DNA of 43,923 bases from Anaerolineae bacterium (GCA_020848035.1 JADLAX010000057.1:1-43923); one strand, 5' to 3'; shown: positions 17,912 to 26,713, numbered from the stretch's first letter. Notes: generated by a model from the letters alone, not told the origin. A program made the numbers and translations.

Positions 17912-19566
17912 GCAATCCGGCCATCGAACAAACGCCAACAAAGACGGCTGGGTGGGCAACGGCCGTACCCACTCTCCCCAAAATCCTCATCGGGCTGGCG
18001 CTGCTGGCCTTTGTCGGCTACTTCATCGTCTACAACCTGTACGCCGTCGCCCTCTTCCGCTTTCCCTTCGACTACGACCAGGGCGAAGGGTTTGAGCTGA
18101 TGGACACGGTGCTGTTCAGCCAGGGTGAGTGGCCCTACCGGGACAACGACACCTACCCGTTTTACTCCTCCAACTATCCGCCGCTGTTCCACGTCGTCAT
18201 TGTGCCGCTGGTGTGGGCCTTTGGCCCGGAATATTGGACGGGACGGCTGGTTTCCTACCTGGGCACGCTGATCACCGCCGCGGCCATCGGCTACGCGGTG
18301 CAAAAAACAGGTAAACGTTGGTGGCTCTCGCTGCTGGCGGGGCTGGCGTTTTTGGCCTCGAACTACGTCTACCACGTCGGGCCGCTGTTCCGCCAGCACA
18401 TGTTTATGGTGATGTTTGAGACGGTGGCCGTGGTGTATCTGGCCCACACCATTGAGAAGGAGGAAGCAGACGGCCGTTTCCGCAACAAGCGTCTGTTTGT
18501 CGTTATGCTGCTGCTCCTGGCTGCTGGTTACACGAAGCAGCTGGCTTACGCCACGGTAGCGGCCGTTTTCATCTTCCTCTTTTTGCGCCAGCCCAAGCGC
18601 GCCATCCTGTGGGCGGTGCCGTTTGCCGCGGTGACCGGGCTGATTTTTCTCTGGATCAACGTGGCTACCGACGGCTACTGGTTCCTCAACACGGTCACAG
18701 CCAACATCAATCCGTTTGTGCCCGGCCAGGCCGAGGGGCTGTTCCGCCAATGGTTTAAGCTGCACACGGTGTTGACGATGACGGCCGTACTTTTTGCCGT
18801 CTACCAGCTATATTTTGATCGTCTGTCGGTGTACAGCATCTGGTTTGTGGTGGCCACGGTGAACAGCGTCACCGCAGGCAAGTGGGGCGCGGGCGAGAGC
18901 TATTTTGCTACGGCCGTCGCCGCCAGCTGCATCCTCACCGGCCTGGCCTTCAACCGCCTGCTCACCTGGGCCAAAGCCAACCCATTTACCATTAACCAGT
19001 TACCATTAAACATGAACCATTTGGCCGTGGCCACGGCCATCCCCCTCCTCTTCCTCTTCCAGGCCCGCCAGATGTTCCACATGCCCACCCACACGCCCAC
19101 GCTGGCGGCCATCGCCAACTTTATGGGCTATCCCAGCGAGGTGATGATCGCCCCGCAAACCTCCTGCTCCGCGCCGCGCGACCCGGAACCAATTCCCTAT
19201 GTCGACTCGGCGGGGGTGTCGCTGCTGGGCCGCCTGCCCACGGCGGCAGACACGGCCGCCGGTATGGAAATTACCAGACTGATTTTGCAGGGAGAAACGG
19301 CCGCTTTCAGCGAAGATGCCGGGTTCAACTTCCAGGCCGGGCGCGACATCATCACCAACCCCACCCAGCTGCTGAACCTGTACAACAACAACCAGGTGGA
19401 CCTGACCGAAATGCTGGCCATGCTCAACGACCAGGCGTTCGACACCATCGTTCTGCGCGCCCAGTTCTACCCCCCACCGGTGCTGGACGCCATCGGCCAG
19501 CAATACCAAACCACCGACCTGGTGCAGATGAACGGTTTTGTTTACTGCATCATGCGGCCCAGATAA
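17908..19566 (+). CDS. GT39/ArnT-like membrane glycosyltransferase-type protein
   Basis: 552 residues with about ten transmembrane helices. The first periplasmic loop has FPFDYDQGEGFELMDTVLF and then YPFYSSNYPPLFH, the layout of polyprenyl-phosphate-dependent mannosyl-/arabinosyltransferases (PMT_2), where the acidic residue in the D-x-D/E stretch is catalytic. It would move a sugar from a lipid carrier to an extracytoplasmic acceptor. A 42-bp heptamer array inside the gene (18982-19023) encodes PFTINQLPLNMNHL in frame, between helices. Confidence 0.8.
   Translation: MSNPAIEQTPTKTAGWATAVPTLPKILIGLALLAFVGYFIVYNLYAVALFRFPFDYDQGEGFELMDTVLFSQGEWPYRDNDTYPFYSSNYPPLFHVVIVPLVWAFGPEYWTGRLVSYLGTLITAAAIGYAVQKTGKRWWLSLLAGLAFLASNYVYHVGPLFRQHMFMVMFETVAVVYLAHTIEKEEADGRFRNKRLFVVMLLLLAAGYTKQLAYATVAAVFIFLFLRQPKRAILWAVPFAAVTGLIFLWINVATDGYWFLNTVTANINPFVPGQAEGLFRQWFKLHTVLTMTAVLFAVYQLYFDRLSVYSIWFVVATVNSVTAGKWGAGESYFATAVAASCILTGLAFNRLLTWAKANPFTINQLPLNMNHLAVATAIPLLFLFQARQMFHMPTHTPTLAAIANFMGYPSEVMIAPQTSCSAPRDPEPIPYVDSAGVSLLGRLPTAADTAAGMEITRLILQGETAAFSEDAGFNFQAGRDIITNPTQLLNLYNNNQVDLTEMLAMLNDQAFDTIVLRAQFYPPPVLDAIGQQYQTTDLVQMNGFVYCIMRPR
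18982..19023. repeat. Heptamer array inside a coding gene
   Basis: Six 7-base steps: CCATTTA, CCATTAA, CCAGTTA, CCATTAA, ACATGAA, CCATTTG. Six heptamers make 42 bp, a multiple of three, so the reading frame of the GT39-like gene is kept. Confidence 0.75.
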
Positions 19567-19568
19567 CG

Positions 19569-19912
19569 TTGCAGGTTAGCAAGTGGCAGGTGGCGCAGGT
19601 GGCAGGTAGCAGGTGGCAGGTAGCAGGTGGCAGGTAGCAGGTGGCAGGTAGCAAGTGGCAGGTAGCAAGTGGCAGGTTGCAAGTGGCAGGTTGCAGGTTG
19701 CAGGTTGCAGGTTGCAGGTTGCAGGTTGCAAGTGGCAGGTTGCAAGTTATTCGTCAACTGTTCACCTGCCACTTCTTACTTGCCACTTTTCACTTGCTAC
19801 TTCTTACTTGCCACTTGCCACTCCTTACTTGCCACTTTTCACTTGCTACTTCTTACTTGCCACTTGCCACTTTTCACTTGCCACTTCTTACTTGCCACTT
19901 GCCGCTCTTCAC
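19569..19912. repeat. Long heptamer array arranged as a giant imperfect inverted repeat
   Basis: The left half (~19569-19748) is built of GCARGTN heptamers such as GCAGGTT, GCAGGTA and GCAAGTG; the right half (~19765-19912) of NACTTNN heptamers such as CACTTGC, TACTTGC and CACTTCT, the reverse complement. A short unique stretch with TTCGTCAACTGTTC separates them. The transcript could fold into a very long hairpin. It lies between the GT39-like gene and the zinc-ribbon gene; no gene is seen in 19567-20019. Confidence 0.95.
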
Positions 19913-20019
19913 CTCCCCCCAAATCGTTCTCTTAAGCGTTGTTGATACTTTATTCCTGTATCTTTTTACCCGGCGAATTTTTATACTTTTGTTATGAAAT
20001 ATTGGATGGAATCCGCCTG

Positions 20020-20556
20020 ATGAATGACGACTTACTGACCGAACTGGCCTGCCCCAACTGCACCCACCCTATCGAACTCAAAGCGGGGGAGCAGCAGATT
20101 GTCTGCCCGGCATGTCACGGCCGTTTCCTGCTGCAAGGCCACGTTTGCCCGACCTGTGCCCAGTACCACAAGCAAGAGTCGGGCTTCTGCCACGTGTGCG
20201 GCACAGCCATGCTGCGCACCTGTGAACGCTGCGGTACATCTAACTGGGCTGGCGCGGAATATTGCCAGGCTTGTGGCGCAGCGCTAGACATCTTCCAACT
20301 GCTTAACCTGCACCACAAACAGGCCACCATGAGCCGCCTGGATGAACAGATGCGCAATGCCCAGTTCTTCAAAGAGAAAGAGCGCGAAGATTCAGAGCGG
20401 CGCATGGCGACGTTGATGGAAAATGAGCGGGAACGGCTGCGCCAGGTGCATGAGCGTAAAGAAGCGCAGATAAAACAGGACCGGCAGCTGATGGCAACGG
20501 CCGTTATTGTCCTCTCCATTTTTGTCGTCATCGTAGCCGCTTTCGCCGTTTTATGA
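20020..20556 (+). CDS. Zinc-ribbon protein with coiled coil and C-terminal membrane anchor
   Basis: 178 residues. Six CxxC pairs lie at 11/14, 29/32, 43/46, 57/60, 68/71 and 82/85, enough for three zinc ribbons. A charged coiled coil (~105-155) and one transmembrane helix (~158-178) follow, so the ribbons face the cytoplasm as a tail-anchored protein. A longer upstream frame runs into the repeat and is not preferred. Function unknown; such proteins often act in protein-protein contacts. It ends 22 bp before scpA. Confidence 0.78.
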   Translation: MNDDLLTELACPNCTHPIELKAGEQQIVCPACHGRFLLQGHVCPTCAQYHKQESGFCHVCGTAMLRTCERCGTSNWAGAEYCQACGAALDIFQLLNLHHKQATMSRLDEQMRNAQFFKEKEREDSERRMATLMENERERLRQVHERKEAQIKQDRQLMATAVIVLSIFVVIVAAFAVL

Positions 20557-20565
20557 CCAGCGCGC

Positions 20566-20571
20566 TAAAAT
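20566..20571 (+). promoter_or_regulatory. Possible -10 box giving a leaderless scpA message
   Basis: TAAAAT ends 7 nt before the scpA ATG and no Shine-Dalgarno sequence is present, so transcription would begin at or next to the start codon. A matching arrangement (TACAAT, 6 nt before the ATG) precedes the gene at 23679. Confidence 0.4.
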
Positions 20572-20578
20572 AGGGCGC

Positions 20579-21334
20579 ATGGCTCGCCCGTACACCATCG
20601 ACCTGCCCAGCTTTGCTGGCCCCCTGGATCTGCTGCTCCACCTCATCGAGCGGCAAGAGCTAGACATCACCGCCATTTCCCTGGTCAAAGTCACCCAACA
20701 ATACCTGGATCAAATCGAACAGATGAAGCAAAACCGGATGGAGGAGCTGATCGATTTCCTGGTGGTGGCGGCGCGGCTGGTGCAAATCAAAAGCCGCGCC
20801 CTCCTGCCGCAGATGCAGGTCATCATTGAGGGTGAAGAACAAGAGGAAGATCCGGCGGAAGCCTTGCTGCGCCAGCTGCGTGAGTACAAGCGGTTTAAGC
20901 AGGCGGCCGCCTGGCTGGCCCACCGCGAAGAACAGGGCTTGCGCACCTACCTGCGTGTCGCCCCACCGCCCAAACTGGAAGGGCGGCTGGATATGAGCGG
21001 GGTGACGGTGGATTTGCTGTTAACGGCCGTTCGCGATGCCCTCTCCCGTGTGGAAGATCGAGAGGAAAGTGTGGCCATCATCCAACCACGCCGCATTACC
21101 ATCGAGGGGCAGATTACCCGGCTGCGCCACCGCGCCAAATCTGGGCTGCCCTTTGGCTTCACCGACCTGCTCTCGCCCGAAACCAGCCGGGTGGAGATTT
21201 CCATCACCCTGCTGGCCGTGCTGGAATTGATCAAACGGCGGGAGATTGTCGCCCGGCAGGCCGAGCTGTTTGGTCCTATTGAACTCCAGGCCAATGCAGA
21301 ACAACCGGCCAAAGAGGAAACGGCCGTTCCTTAA
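20579..21334 (+). CDS. scpA: Segregation and condensation protein A
   Basis: 251 residues, normal length. The N-terminus FAGPLDLLLHLIERQELDI and then EELIDFLVVAARLVQIKSRALLP are the kleisin signatures of ScpA, which bridges SMC heads in the bacterial condensin. A C-terminal winged-helix part (SRVEISITLLAVLELIKRREI) contacts SMC. ScpB, usually next door, is not in the window. The C-terminal ETAVP comes from an ACGGCCGT copy. Confidence 0.95.
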   Translation: MARPYTIDLPSFAGPLDLLLHLIERQELDITAISLVKVTQQYLDQIEQMKQNRMEELIDFLVVAARLVQIKSRALLPQMQVIIEGEEQEEDPAEALLRQLREYKRFKQAAAWLAHREEQGLRTYLRVAPPPKLEGRLDMSGVTVDLLLTAVRDALSRVEDREESVAIIQPRRITIEGQITRLRHRAKSGLPFGFTDLLSPETSRVEISITLLAVLELIKRREIVARQAELFGPIELQANAEQPAKEETAVP

Positions 21335-21355
21335 ACCCCATCCCCCAACTCAAAC

Positions 21356-21769
21356 TTAAGTCGTTTCAACCGAAGCGTGTGCTTCCGGCTGCGGTATCCA
21401 CTGCCGCCAATGGACCAGCCAGAGGCAGGTCAGCGCCCCGCTCATGTCGATGGCCACGTCAACGAGGGTGCCGTTGCGGCCAGGGACAAAAGTTTGGTGA
21501 AACTCGTCGGTAAGGGCGTAGAACAGGACAATGATGGTGGCGGTGAGATACGGCCGTTTCCCTCCCCACACCGCTCGCAAGGCCAGCAAGGCCAGACCCG
21601 CATACGCCACAAAGTGACCCGTCTTCTTAACTGCTATATCCCACAAACCAAAACTGGGCAAATCGGTTGATGGCTGATTTGAGACAAAAAAAATGACCCC
21701 CATCGCTAGCAGCAACGGCAGCCATCGGCCTGCCCAGGATGAACGTCTGGCAAAAATCCATCCCGTCAC
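21356..21769 (-). CDS. VanZ-like family membrane protein
   Basis: 137 residues, four predicted helices. The VanZ-like signature runs from FFVSNQPS near residue 28 through KKTGHFVAYAGLALLALRA to ALTDEFHQTFVPGRNGTLVDVAID. The start is GTG at 21769 with AAGGAGG 8 nt upstream. VanZ itself gives low-level teicoplanin resistance; relatives like this are of unknown role in the envelope. It is convergent with scpA. Confidence 0.87.
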   Translation of the reverse strand: MTGWIFARRSSWAGRWLPLLLAMGVIFFVSNQPSTDLPSFGLWDIAVKKTGHFVAYAGLALLALRAVWGGKRPYLTATIIVLFYALTDEFHQTFVPGRNGTLVDVAIDMSGALTCLWLVHWRQWIPQPEAHASVETT

Positions 21770-22081
21770 AACATTTCCCTCCTTACCACCACATGCACTC
21801 CTTCCCCGTCAGATACAAGGCACGAAAAACAATTTTTAAAATCTGCCCCCACAATGATGACAATCGTAACCGCTGTCGTTCCAGGGGGCTTGGTTCCAAT
21901 CATGCATCTCACTCGCTTACAACGTGTGCCCGCACCTGGTAATGGTAGTGGATATAGGCCAATATGCAAAACGAGTCCGTTCGACGTTCAAGAATCGTTT
22001 AGTAAACCACAGGAAGTGCCAGACGATTTGGTAAATCGCCTTTCATGTCCACAGGGATTTTGTGATTGTTAGGTGGAGTTT
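21770..22081. other. Spacer without recognisable gene; holds a CGATTT hairpin
   Basis: No coding sequence is convincing here. CGATTT-GGT-AAATCG (22024-22038) is a small hairpin resembling the one at 36740-36760. The rest shows nothing I recognise. Confidence 0.4.
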
Positions 22082-22543
22082 TTAATCTTGTTTGATGCGT
22101 TCGCAGGTTTCTAACAGGAGGTTGTAGCTGCTGTTGTAGCTGACGTAGACAAACCCACCGCAAGTCTGGCATGAGGTCTGGTATTCCATCACTGACCCGG
22201 CGACCGGTTCCCACCCTTCCAGCAGGTGACCGTGAATGGAGGCCCATGCTTCGGCTTCACACATCTGGCGCTCCAGGGCGTCGGTCTGTTCCTGGCGGGC
22301 GGCTTCGTCGTGGTCGGCGGCGGCTTCCACCAGGGCACGTACGGCCGTTCCCTGCACCAGATTATCAGGTACGCCTTCAGGCAGGTCCTCGACCTTATGC
22401 AGCAGATGCTGCAACACCACGCCAATTTCCTTGCGGGTCGCTTCATCGTAGCGCGGCACCAGCGAGCCCTCTTCTAATAAGCCGATGAGATAACGAACGG
22501 CCGTTTTCAAATGTCTCAGTTCAGTTTCTGCGGGATTTGTCAT
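22082..22543 (-). CDS. Hypothetical protein with a CxxC motif
   Basis: 153 residues, soluble. The start has GAGG 8 nt upstream. The helical N-terminal two-thirds (LRHLKTAVRYLIGLLEE, KEIGVVLQHLLHKVEDL) is followed by a β-rich end with CQTCGGFVYV and a later Cys, which could form a metal-binding knuckle. I do not recognise the family. Confidence 0.65.
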   Translation of the reverse strand: MTNPAETELRHLKTAVRYLIGLLEEGSLVPRYDEATRKEIGVVLQHLLHKVEDLPEGVPDNLVQGTAVRALVEAAADHDEAARQEQTDALERQMCEAEAWASIHGHLLEGWEPVAGSVMEYQTSCQTCGGFVYVSYNSSYNLLLETCERIKQD

Positions 22544-22625
22544 CGTACTGCCTCAAAAGGTAAATTTGCACGCTCTTATTGTGGCATTACCGGGCACGTT
22601 TCACCAGAGGAAGATTGTACCGTCG

Positions 22626-23426
22626 TTACAGGTGGTTGAATTGGGAACGGAGCATATCGCGTTCGGCCGTTTTGCGAGCAATTTTGCGCTCTAGTTCCGT
22701 GGCCATCTCCGCCAGCAAATCGCGCCCTTCACGCTGCGCCAGCTTCACCTGCAGCGCCAGGCCCACCATCGAGCGGTTGGGCAGATTTTGCAGCTCGTTG
22801 TCGATGCTGCGCAGACGACGGCGGCAGCGGTCGATCTCCTCTTGAAGCGCCTGGGCCATCTCCTGGTCCAGTGGTGCGGCGGCCTGCTGTCGGCTCTGAT
22901 GGGCTTCGAGTTCTTCGGCCAGGGCCATCAGCTCGACCATGCTTTGCGCTTTGTAGGCGTCGTTGATCGCCGCCATTTTGTCGGTGCGGTACTGGCGGTC
23001 GGCCTCGTCGATGGCCAGATCGGGATGGAATTGGCGGGCCAACTGGCGATAAAGCTTTTTGAGCTGGGCCTGGGTAGCGGGTGGTGGCGTGGCTGGGGGT
23101 TGAGGAACGGCCGTTTCCGGCTCATGGTGCCACGTCTGGCGAAACTGCTCTTCAACCGGATCAAACGCCGGGCCAGAATTGGCAAAACTTTGCTGGTGGC
23201 GCATCAACTTGATGCGCGTCAGGTAGCTGTTCACCTCCGATTCCAACGTCGCCAGCTGGTCCAGCAGCTGCCCCACGTGCGCCTCAAAGCGAAATTCAAA
23301 CGCCTGCACATCTTCCAGCTGGCTGTTCAGGTCAGATTCGGCCGCAGCCAGCTCGGCGCGCAGCTGGTCCAACTCCAGGCGCAGCCGCTTCACTTTTTCG
23401 GTAGGGGTTTCAGACATCACAGGCAT
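22626..23426 (-). CDS. J-domain protein with coiled coils
   Basis: 266 residues: coiled coil (~10-75), Pro-rich stretch, J domain with His134-Pro135-Asp136 (LARQFHPDLA), and a second coiled coil (~185-266). HPD is the DnaK-stimulating motif, so this is probably a co-chaperone that recruits Hsp70 to a coiled-coil client. The ATG at 23417 is an alternative start; neither has a strong ribosome site. The ETAVP in the linker is encoded by an ACGGCCGT copy. Confidence 0.85.
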   Translation of the reverse strand: MPVMSETPTEKVKRLRLELDQLRAELAAAESDLNSQLEDVQAFEFRFEAHVGQLLDQLATLESEVNSYLTRIKLMRHQQSFANSGPAFDPVEEQFRQTWHHEPETAVPQPPATPPPATQAQLKKLYRQLARQFHPDLAIDEADRQYRTDKMAAINDAYKAQSMVELMALAEELEAHQSRQQAAAPLDQEMAQALQEEIDRCRRRLRSIDNELQNLPNRSMVGLALQVKLAQREGRDLLAEMATELERKIARKTAERDMLRSQFNHL

Positions 23427-23523
23427 ATTTCAAGTTTACCGCAAAACAGAATAGATAAAACACGAATGGCACAAATTGACGAATGAATTGAGCCTCTTTG
23501 GGAACTCCAGAGATTTACAGCTC

Positions 23524-23557
23524 GTGAAACGTGACCAAACGATCATCACGTTTCACG
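23524..23557. repeat. GTGAAACGTGA-family hairpin between divergent genes
   Basis: CGTGAAACGTGA (from 23523) pairs with TCACGTTTCACG (23546-23557) around an 11-nt loop. It lies between two divergent genes, so terminator function cannot be the general role of the family. Confidence 0.8.
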
Positions 23558-23678
23558 TTTCACGACGCTTACCCCCCTGAATATTACCCGTGAGATTCGT
23601 CCATTCGTCATATTCGTCTTCCCTGTTTCCTAAAAAACTGTTCATCTGCCCGCCAAAAATCTCAAGTACAATGGGGCG

Positions 23679-25010
23679 ATGTGGCGCAGACGGGTGATTT
23701 GGCTAACGATTCTAGGCGTGCTGCTGGTGGGCGGTGTCGCCACTTACCTGCTTTACCCGCGCCTCATCCTGGCCGCCTACGAGCGCTACCCGGACGCCGT
23801 GCCGGACCAGCTGCTTTACCTGGTAGCGACACCACTCCCCACGGCCCTGCCCGCGCCAACGGCCGTTGCGAACAATGATCAGTTAGCGGTAATCGGTGAA
23901 CAGTTGGCCGCGCTGCAGCCAACGGCTACCTCTTCACCCACACCCACCTTAATGCCAACATTTACGCCCCAATCGCCAATCGCCAATCTCCCATCGCCCA
24001 CACCGCAACCCACACCGACGGTAACGCCCGTGCCGCCAACGGCCGTTCCCCTCCCCGCCTCCGTCCGCCTGGAAAATATCGAAGTCATTCCGCAAAAATT
24101 TAACAATTGCGGCCCGGCCAACCTCACCATCACCCTGGGCTACCACGGCGTGGCGGTGAACCAACTGGACGTTGGCGCGGCCATCAAACCCAACTACGAC
24201 GACCGCAACGTCAGCCCAGGGGAATTGGTGGATTATGTCAACAACGAGACGTCGCTACAAGCCCGCTTTTTTGTCGGCGGCTCGCTTGACCTGCTTAAGC
24301 AGCTCCTCGCCGCAGGCTACCCGGTTATCATCGAAAAAGGGCTGTACCCCAACGCCTGGGAAGGCTGGATGGGTCACTATCTCACCGTCATCGGCTACGA
24401 CGATGCTGCCCAAGAGTTCATCAGCCTGGACACGTTTTTGGGGCCGTGGGACAGCAGCGGCAGGCGCGACAGCTACGACACGGTGGATGAGTTCTGGCAG
24501 ATGTTTAACCACACCTTCATCCTGGTGTATCCCCCAGAAGACGAGGCCGAGGTTTTGGCCCTTTTGCCGCCTGAGCTAATCGATCCGGTGACGATGTGGC
24601 AGGCAACGGCCGTTACCAACCAAACTCTCACCACCGCCCAACCCGACAACCCGTACATCTGGTTCAACCTGGGCAGCAGCCTCACCCACCTGGCCGGGCT
24701 AACTGACAATGCCACCCTCTATGCCAGCGCTGCGGCCGCCTTCGACCAGGCGCGCACCATCGGCCTGCCCTGGCGCATGTTGTGGTACCAGTTTGAACCG
24801 TATGAGGCGTATCTGGCCAACGGCCGTCTCGACGACGTCTTTACCCTTTCCGACGCCATCCTCTCCACCGAAGGCGGCTACCACGTGGAAGAAACCCACT
24901 ACTACCGCAGTCTGGCTTACCAGGCCCAGGGCAATGACACCGAAGCCGAAGCCGCCCTGGCCACCGCCCTCGAACTCAACCCCAATCTGCCGTTGACCGT
25001 TGACAATTGA
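23679..25010 (+). CDS. C39-like cysteine peptidase domain protein with TPR-like tail, membrane-anchored
   Basis: 443 residues: N-terminal transmembrane segment (~7-27), Thr/Pro-rich linker, papain-like C39_2 domain with Cys144 (NNCGPANL), His233 (MGHYLTVIGYDD) and Asp251 as likely triad, then a TPR-like helical part (~310-435). It is probably an extracytoplasmic protease or peptide-binding enzyme. The ATG has no Shine-Dalgarno; TACAAT lies 6 nt upstream. The last codons are built by a heptamer repeat array. Confidence 0.82.
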   Translation: MWRRRVIWLTILGVLLVGGVATYLLYPRLILAAYERYPDAVPDQLLYLVATPLPTALPAPTAVANNDQLAVIGEQLAALQPTATSSPTPTLMPTFTPQSPIANLPSPTPQPTPTVTPVPPTAVPLPASVRLENIEVIPQKFNNCGPANLTITLGYHGVAVNQLDVGAAIKPNYDDRNVSPGELVDYVNNETSLQARFFVGGSLDLLKQLLAAGYPVIIEKGLYPNAWEGWMGHYLTVIGYDDAAQEFISLDTFLGPWDSSGRRDSYDTVDEFWQMFNHTFILVYPPEDEAEVLALLPPELIDPVTMWQATAVTNQTLTTAQPDNPYIWFNLGSSLTHLAGLTDNATLYASAAAAFDQARTIGLPWRMLWYQFEPYEAYLANGRLDDVFTLSDAILSTEGGYHVEETHYYRSLAYQAQGNDTEAEAALATALELNPNLPLTVDN

Positions 25011-25027
25011 CGATTGACGATTAATTT
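24993..25027. repeat. Heptamer array spanning two convergent gene ends
   Basis: TTGACCG, TTGACAA, TTGACGA, TTGACGA, TTAATTT. It supplies the last residues and stop of the C39-like gene and the stop codon of the convergent hydrolase gene. Confidence 0.75.
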
Positions 25028-26163
25028 TCGTTGAAAAAGCGGCTCACCCGCTCCATAAAAAGGACATCAGCCTCGCCGCGAAAGGTATGCGGCGTGGCGT
25101 AGTAAGTGAAACATTCTACCGGCCTAGCCAACGCCTGCAGCCGGGCGCATAAATCGTGGCTCCAGGCAATTGGCACCGTCTCGTCCCCCTCGCTGTGGTG
25201 GATGCTGATGGCCGCATTAATTCGATCCAGGTAGTTGATCGGTGATATTTCCGCCAGCCGTGTTTCATCGGCGCTCAGCTCAAAGGGGCCGCTTTGCCCG
25301 CCAGACCAGACCTGGATTTGCTCAAAATTTTGCCGCTCGTCGCCGCTCATCGCGCCGTAGAGAACGGCCGACCGCAAATACGCTTCATTGTTCACCGTCA
25401 GCACCCGCAGCGCCACGCCGCCGCCCATGCTGTGCCCCCACAAATGAATGCGATCCTCGTCCGCCCGGCGCAGGTAGCCAAACGGGTCCTGGCTCTGCTC
25501 GCGAATGATGGCAATCAAGTTCAGCACGTCAATGGCATAACCAATCCGGAACGGATTTGGCCCCTCGTCCGATGGTGGATAGTTGCGCAAGTTGGGGTGA
25601 ATGACAAAGTAGCCCGCCTCGGCCAGCGCATCGGCGTAGCGGCGCGTGTAAGCGATGGTGTCGTACTCGGATGGGGGAATGTAGCCGTGCAGCACCAGCG
25701 CCACGGGGAAATTGTCCCCCTCGTTGGGCACGTTCATGAAACCGTAAATCGTCAGCCCATCGCTGGGATAGGTGATCAGGTAGCGGGTAAACGTCTCGTT
25801 TTCTTCCAGCGTATCAACAATTTCCAACTGTCCGCCGCCGTAGCTGCGTGCCGCCAAAGCATCAATCGTTAGCTCCGCGTACGGGTCTGGCGTAGCGGTT
25901 GGCATTGGTGATGGCGTTGCTGTGGGGGGAACGGCCGTTGCCTCAGGCGTAGGTGATTGGGGAGTAGGGATGGGAGATTGCGTCGCCGCTGCGGAAAGTT
26001 CCGCCACCGGCAGCGGCTCACCGATTACCGTCTCCGTCGGCTCCGGCTGGGGCACAAACGTCGGCGGCGACAAATCAGCCGGGCTGATAGGTTCAGCGGC
26101 ACACGCCACCAGCCACCAAAAACCAGCCACAAAAAACAGACATCGTTTCCACCAGTTCACCAT
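25021..26163 (-). CDS. Lipoprotein alpha/beta hydrolase (S9/dienelactone-hydrolase-like)
   Basis: 380 residues from the ATG at 26163. The N-terminus (MVNWWKR, hydrophobic run, L-V-A-C) is a lipoprotein signal, followed by a Pro/Thr linker and a catalytic domain with Ser245 (GHSMGGG), a likely Asp in HSEGDETVPIAW and His in YATPHTFRGEAD. VALVLHGYIPPSEY forms the oxyanion region. It should be a surface-anchored serine hydrolase. An ATG at 26202 would add 13 residues that weaken the signal peptide. Confidence 0.85.
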   Translation of the reverse strand: MVNWWKRCLFFVAGFWWLVACAAEPISPADLSPPTFVPQPEPTETVIGEPLPVAELSAAATQSPIPTPQSPTPEATAVPPTATPSPMPTATPDPYAELTIDALAARSYGGGQLEIVDTLEENETFTRYLITYPSDGLTIYGFMNVPNEGDNFPVALVLHGYIPPSEYDTIAYTRRYADALAEAGYFVIHPNLRNYPPSDEGPNPFRIGYAIDVLNLIAIIREQSQDPFGYLRRADEDRIHLWGHSMGGGVALRVLTVNNEAYLRSAVLYGAMSGDERQNFEQIQVWSGGQSGPFELSADETRLAEISPINYLDRINAAISIHHSEGDETVPIAWSHDLCARLQALARPVECFTYYATPHTFRGEADVLFMERVSRFFNEN

Positions 26164-26225
26164 GCGCCGAGTGTAACAAAAAAACGGCCGTACGTCTTTC
26201 ATAATCGCCCTGCCCCATTTCCCGC

Positions 26226-26254
26226 TTGACAAATTCAGGAAAACTAATTATATT
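26226..26254 (+). promoter_or_regulatory. Strong sigma-70 promoter with overlapping palindrome
   Basis: TTGACA (26226-26231, perfect) and TATATT (26249-26254) are 17 bp apart, ~47 bp before the DUF4260 ATG. The palindrome CTAAT-TAT-ATTAG (26244-26256) covers the -10 box, a natural repressor site; the TetR-type gene downstream is the obvious candidate. Confidence 0.75.
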
Positions 26255-26300
26255 AGCCTTAAAGGTTAACGATATTAGTTTTTAGAAAAACGAGGCCCAA

Positions 26301-26669
26301 ATGAACCAAAAGTTACAAAAACTACCCCGACTGCTGCTGCATCTGGAAGGAGCGGCCGTTCTCATCACCGCCCTCATTTTTTATGGACAAAATGGCTACA
26401 GCTGGTGGCTGTTTGCCCTACTGCTCCTTGCGCCAGATCTCTCTGCGCTGGGATATTTGCGCAGCCAGGAGGTTGGCAGCCTGGGCTACAACGTGGTCCA
26501 CACCACCGTGCTGCCCATCGCCCTGGCCCTGCTCTCCCTGCTGCTGAGTTTGGACCTGGGCTTGCAGCTGGCTCTCATCTGGCTGGCCCACATTGGCATG
26601 GATCGATTGGTAGGCTATGGCTTAAAATACCCGGACGGCTTCAAAGTCACCCACTTCAACAAGGTTTGA
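26301..26669 (+). CDS. DUF4260 family membrane protein
   Basis: 122 residues, four hydrophobic segments, with the DUF4260 pattern (PDLSALGYL, GSLGYNVVHTTVLPIAL, HIGMDRLVGYGLKY, F..THFNKV). GAGG precedes the ATG. Function unknown; DUF4260 genes are often found beside TetR-type regulators, as here. Confidence 0.87.
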   Translation: MNQKLQKLPRLLLHLEGAAVLITALIFYGQNGYSWWLFALLLLAPDLSALGYLRSQEVGSLGYNVVHTTVLPIALALLSLLLSLDLGLQLALIWLAHIGMDRLVGYGLKYPDGFKVTHFNKV

Positions 26670-26713
26670 CCGCCACAGGGCTGGCTCTGTGAAAGGTAAA
26701 GGGGCTTATAGCT

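Noticed and set aside
17701..18765. N-terminal ~350 codons of the 997-codon minus frame
   Set aside because: Antisense to the GT39-like gene; composition is a shadow and no start or signal is present. Only the part up to ~17.7 kb is RHS-like.
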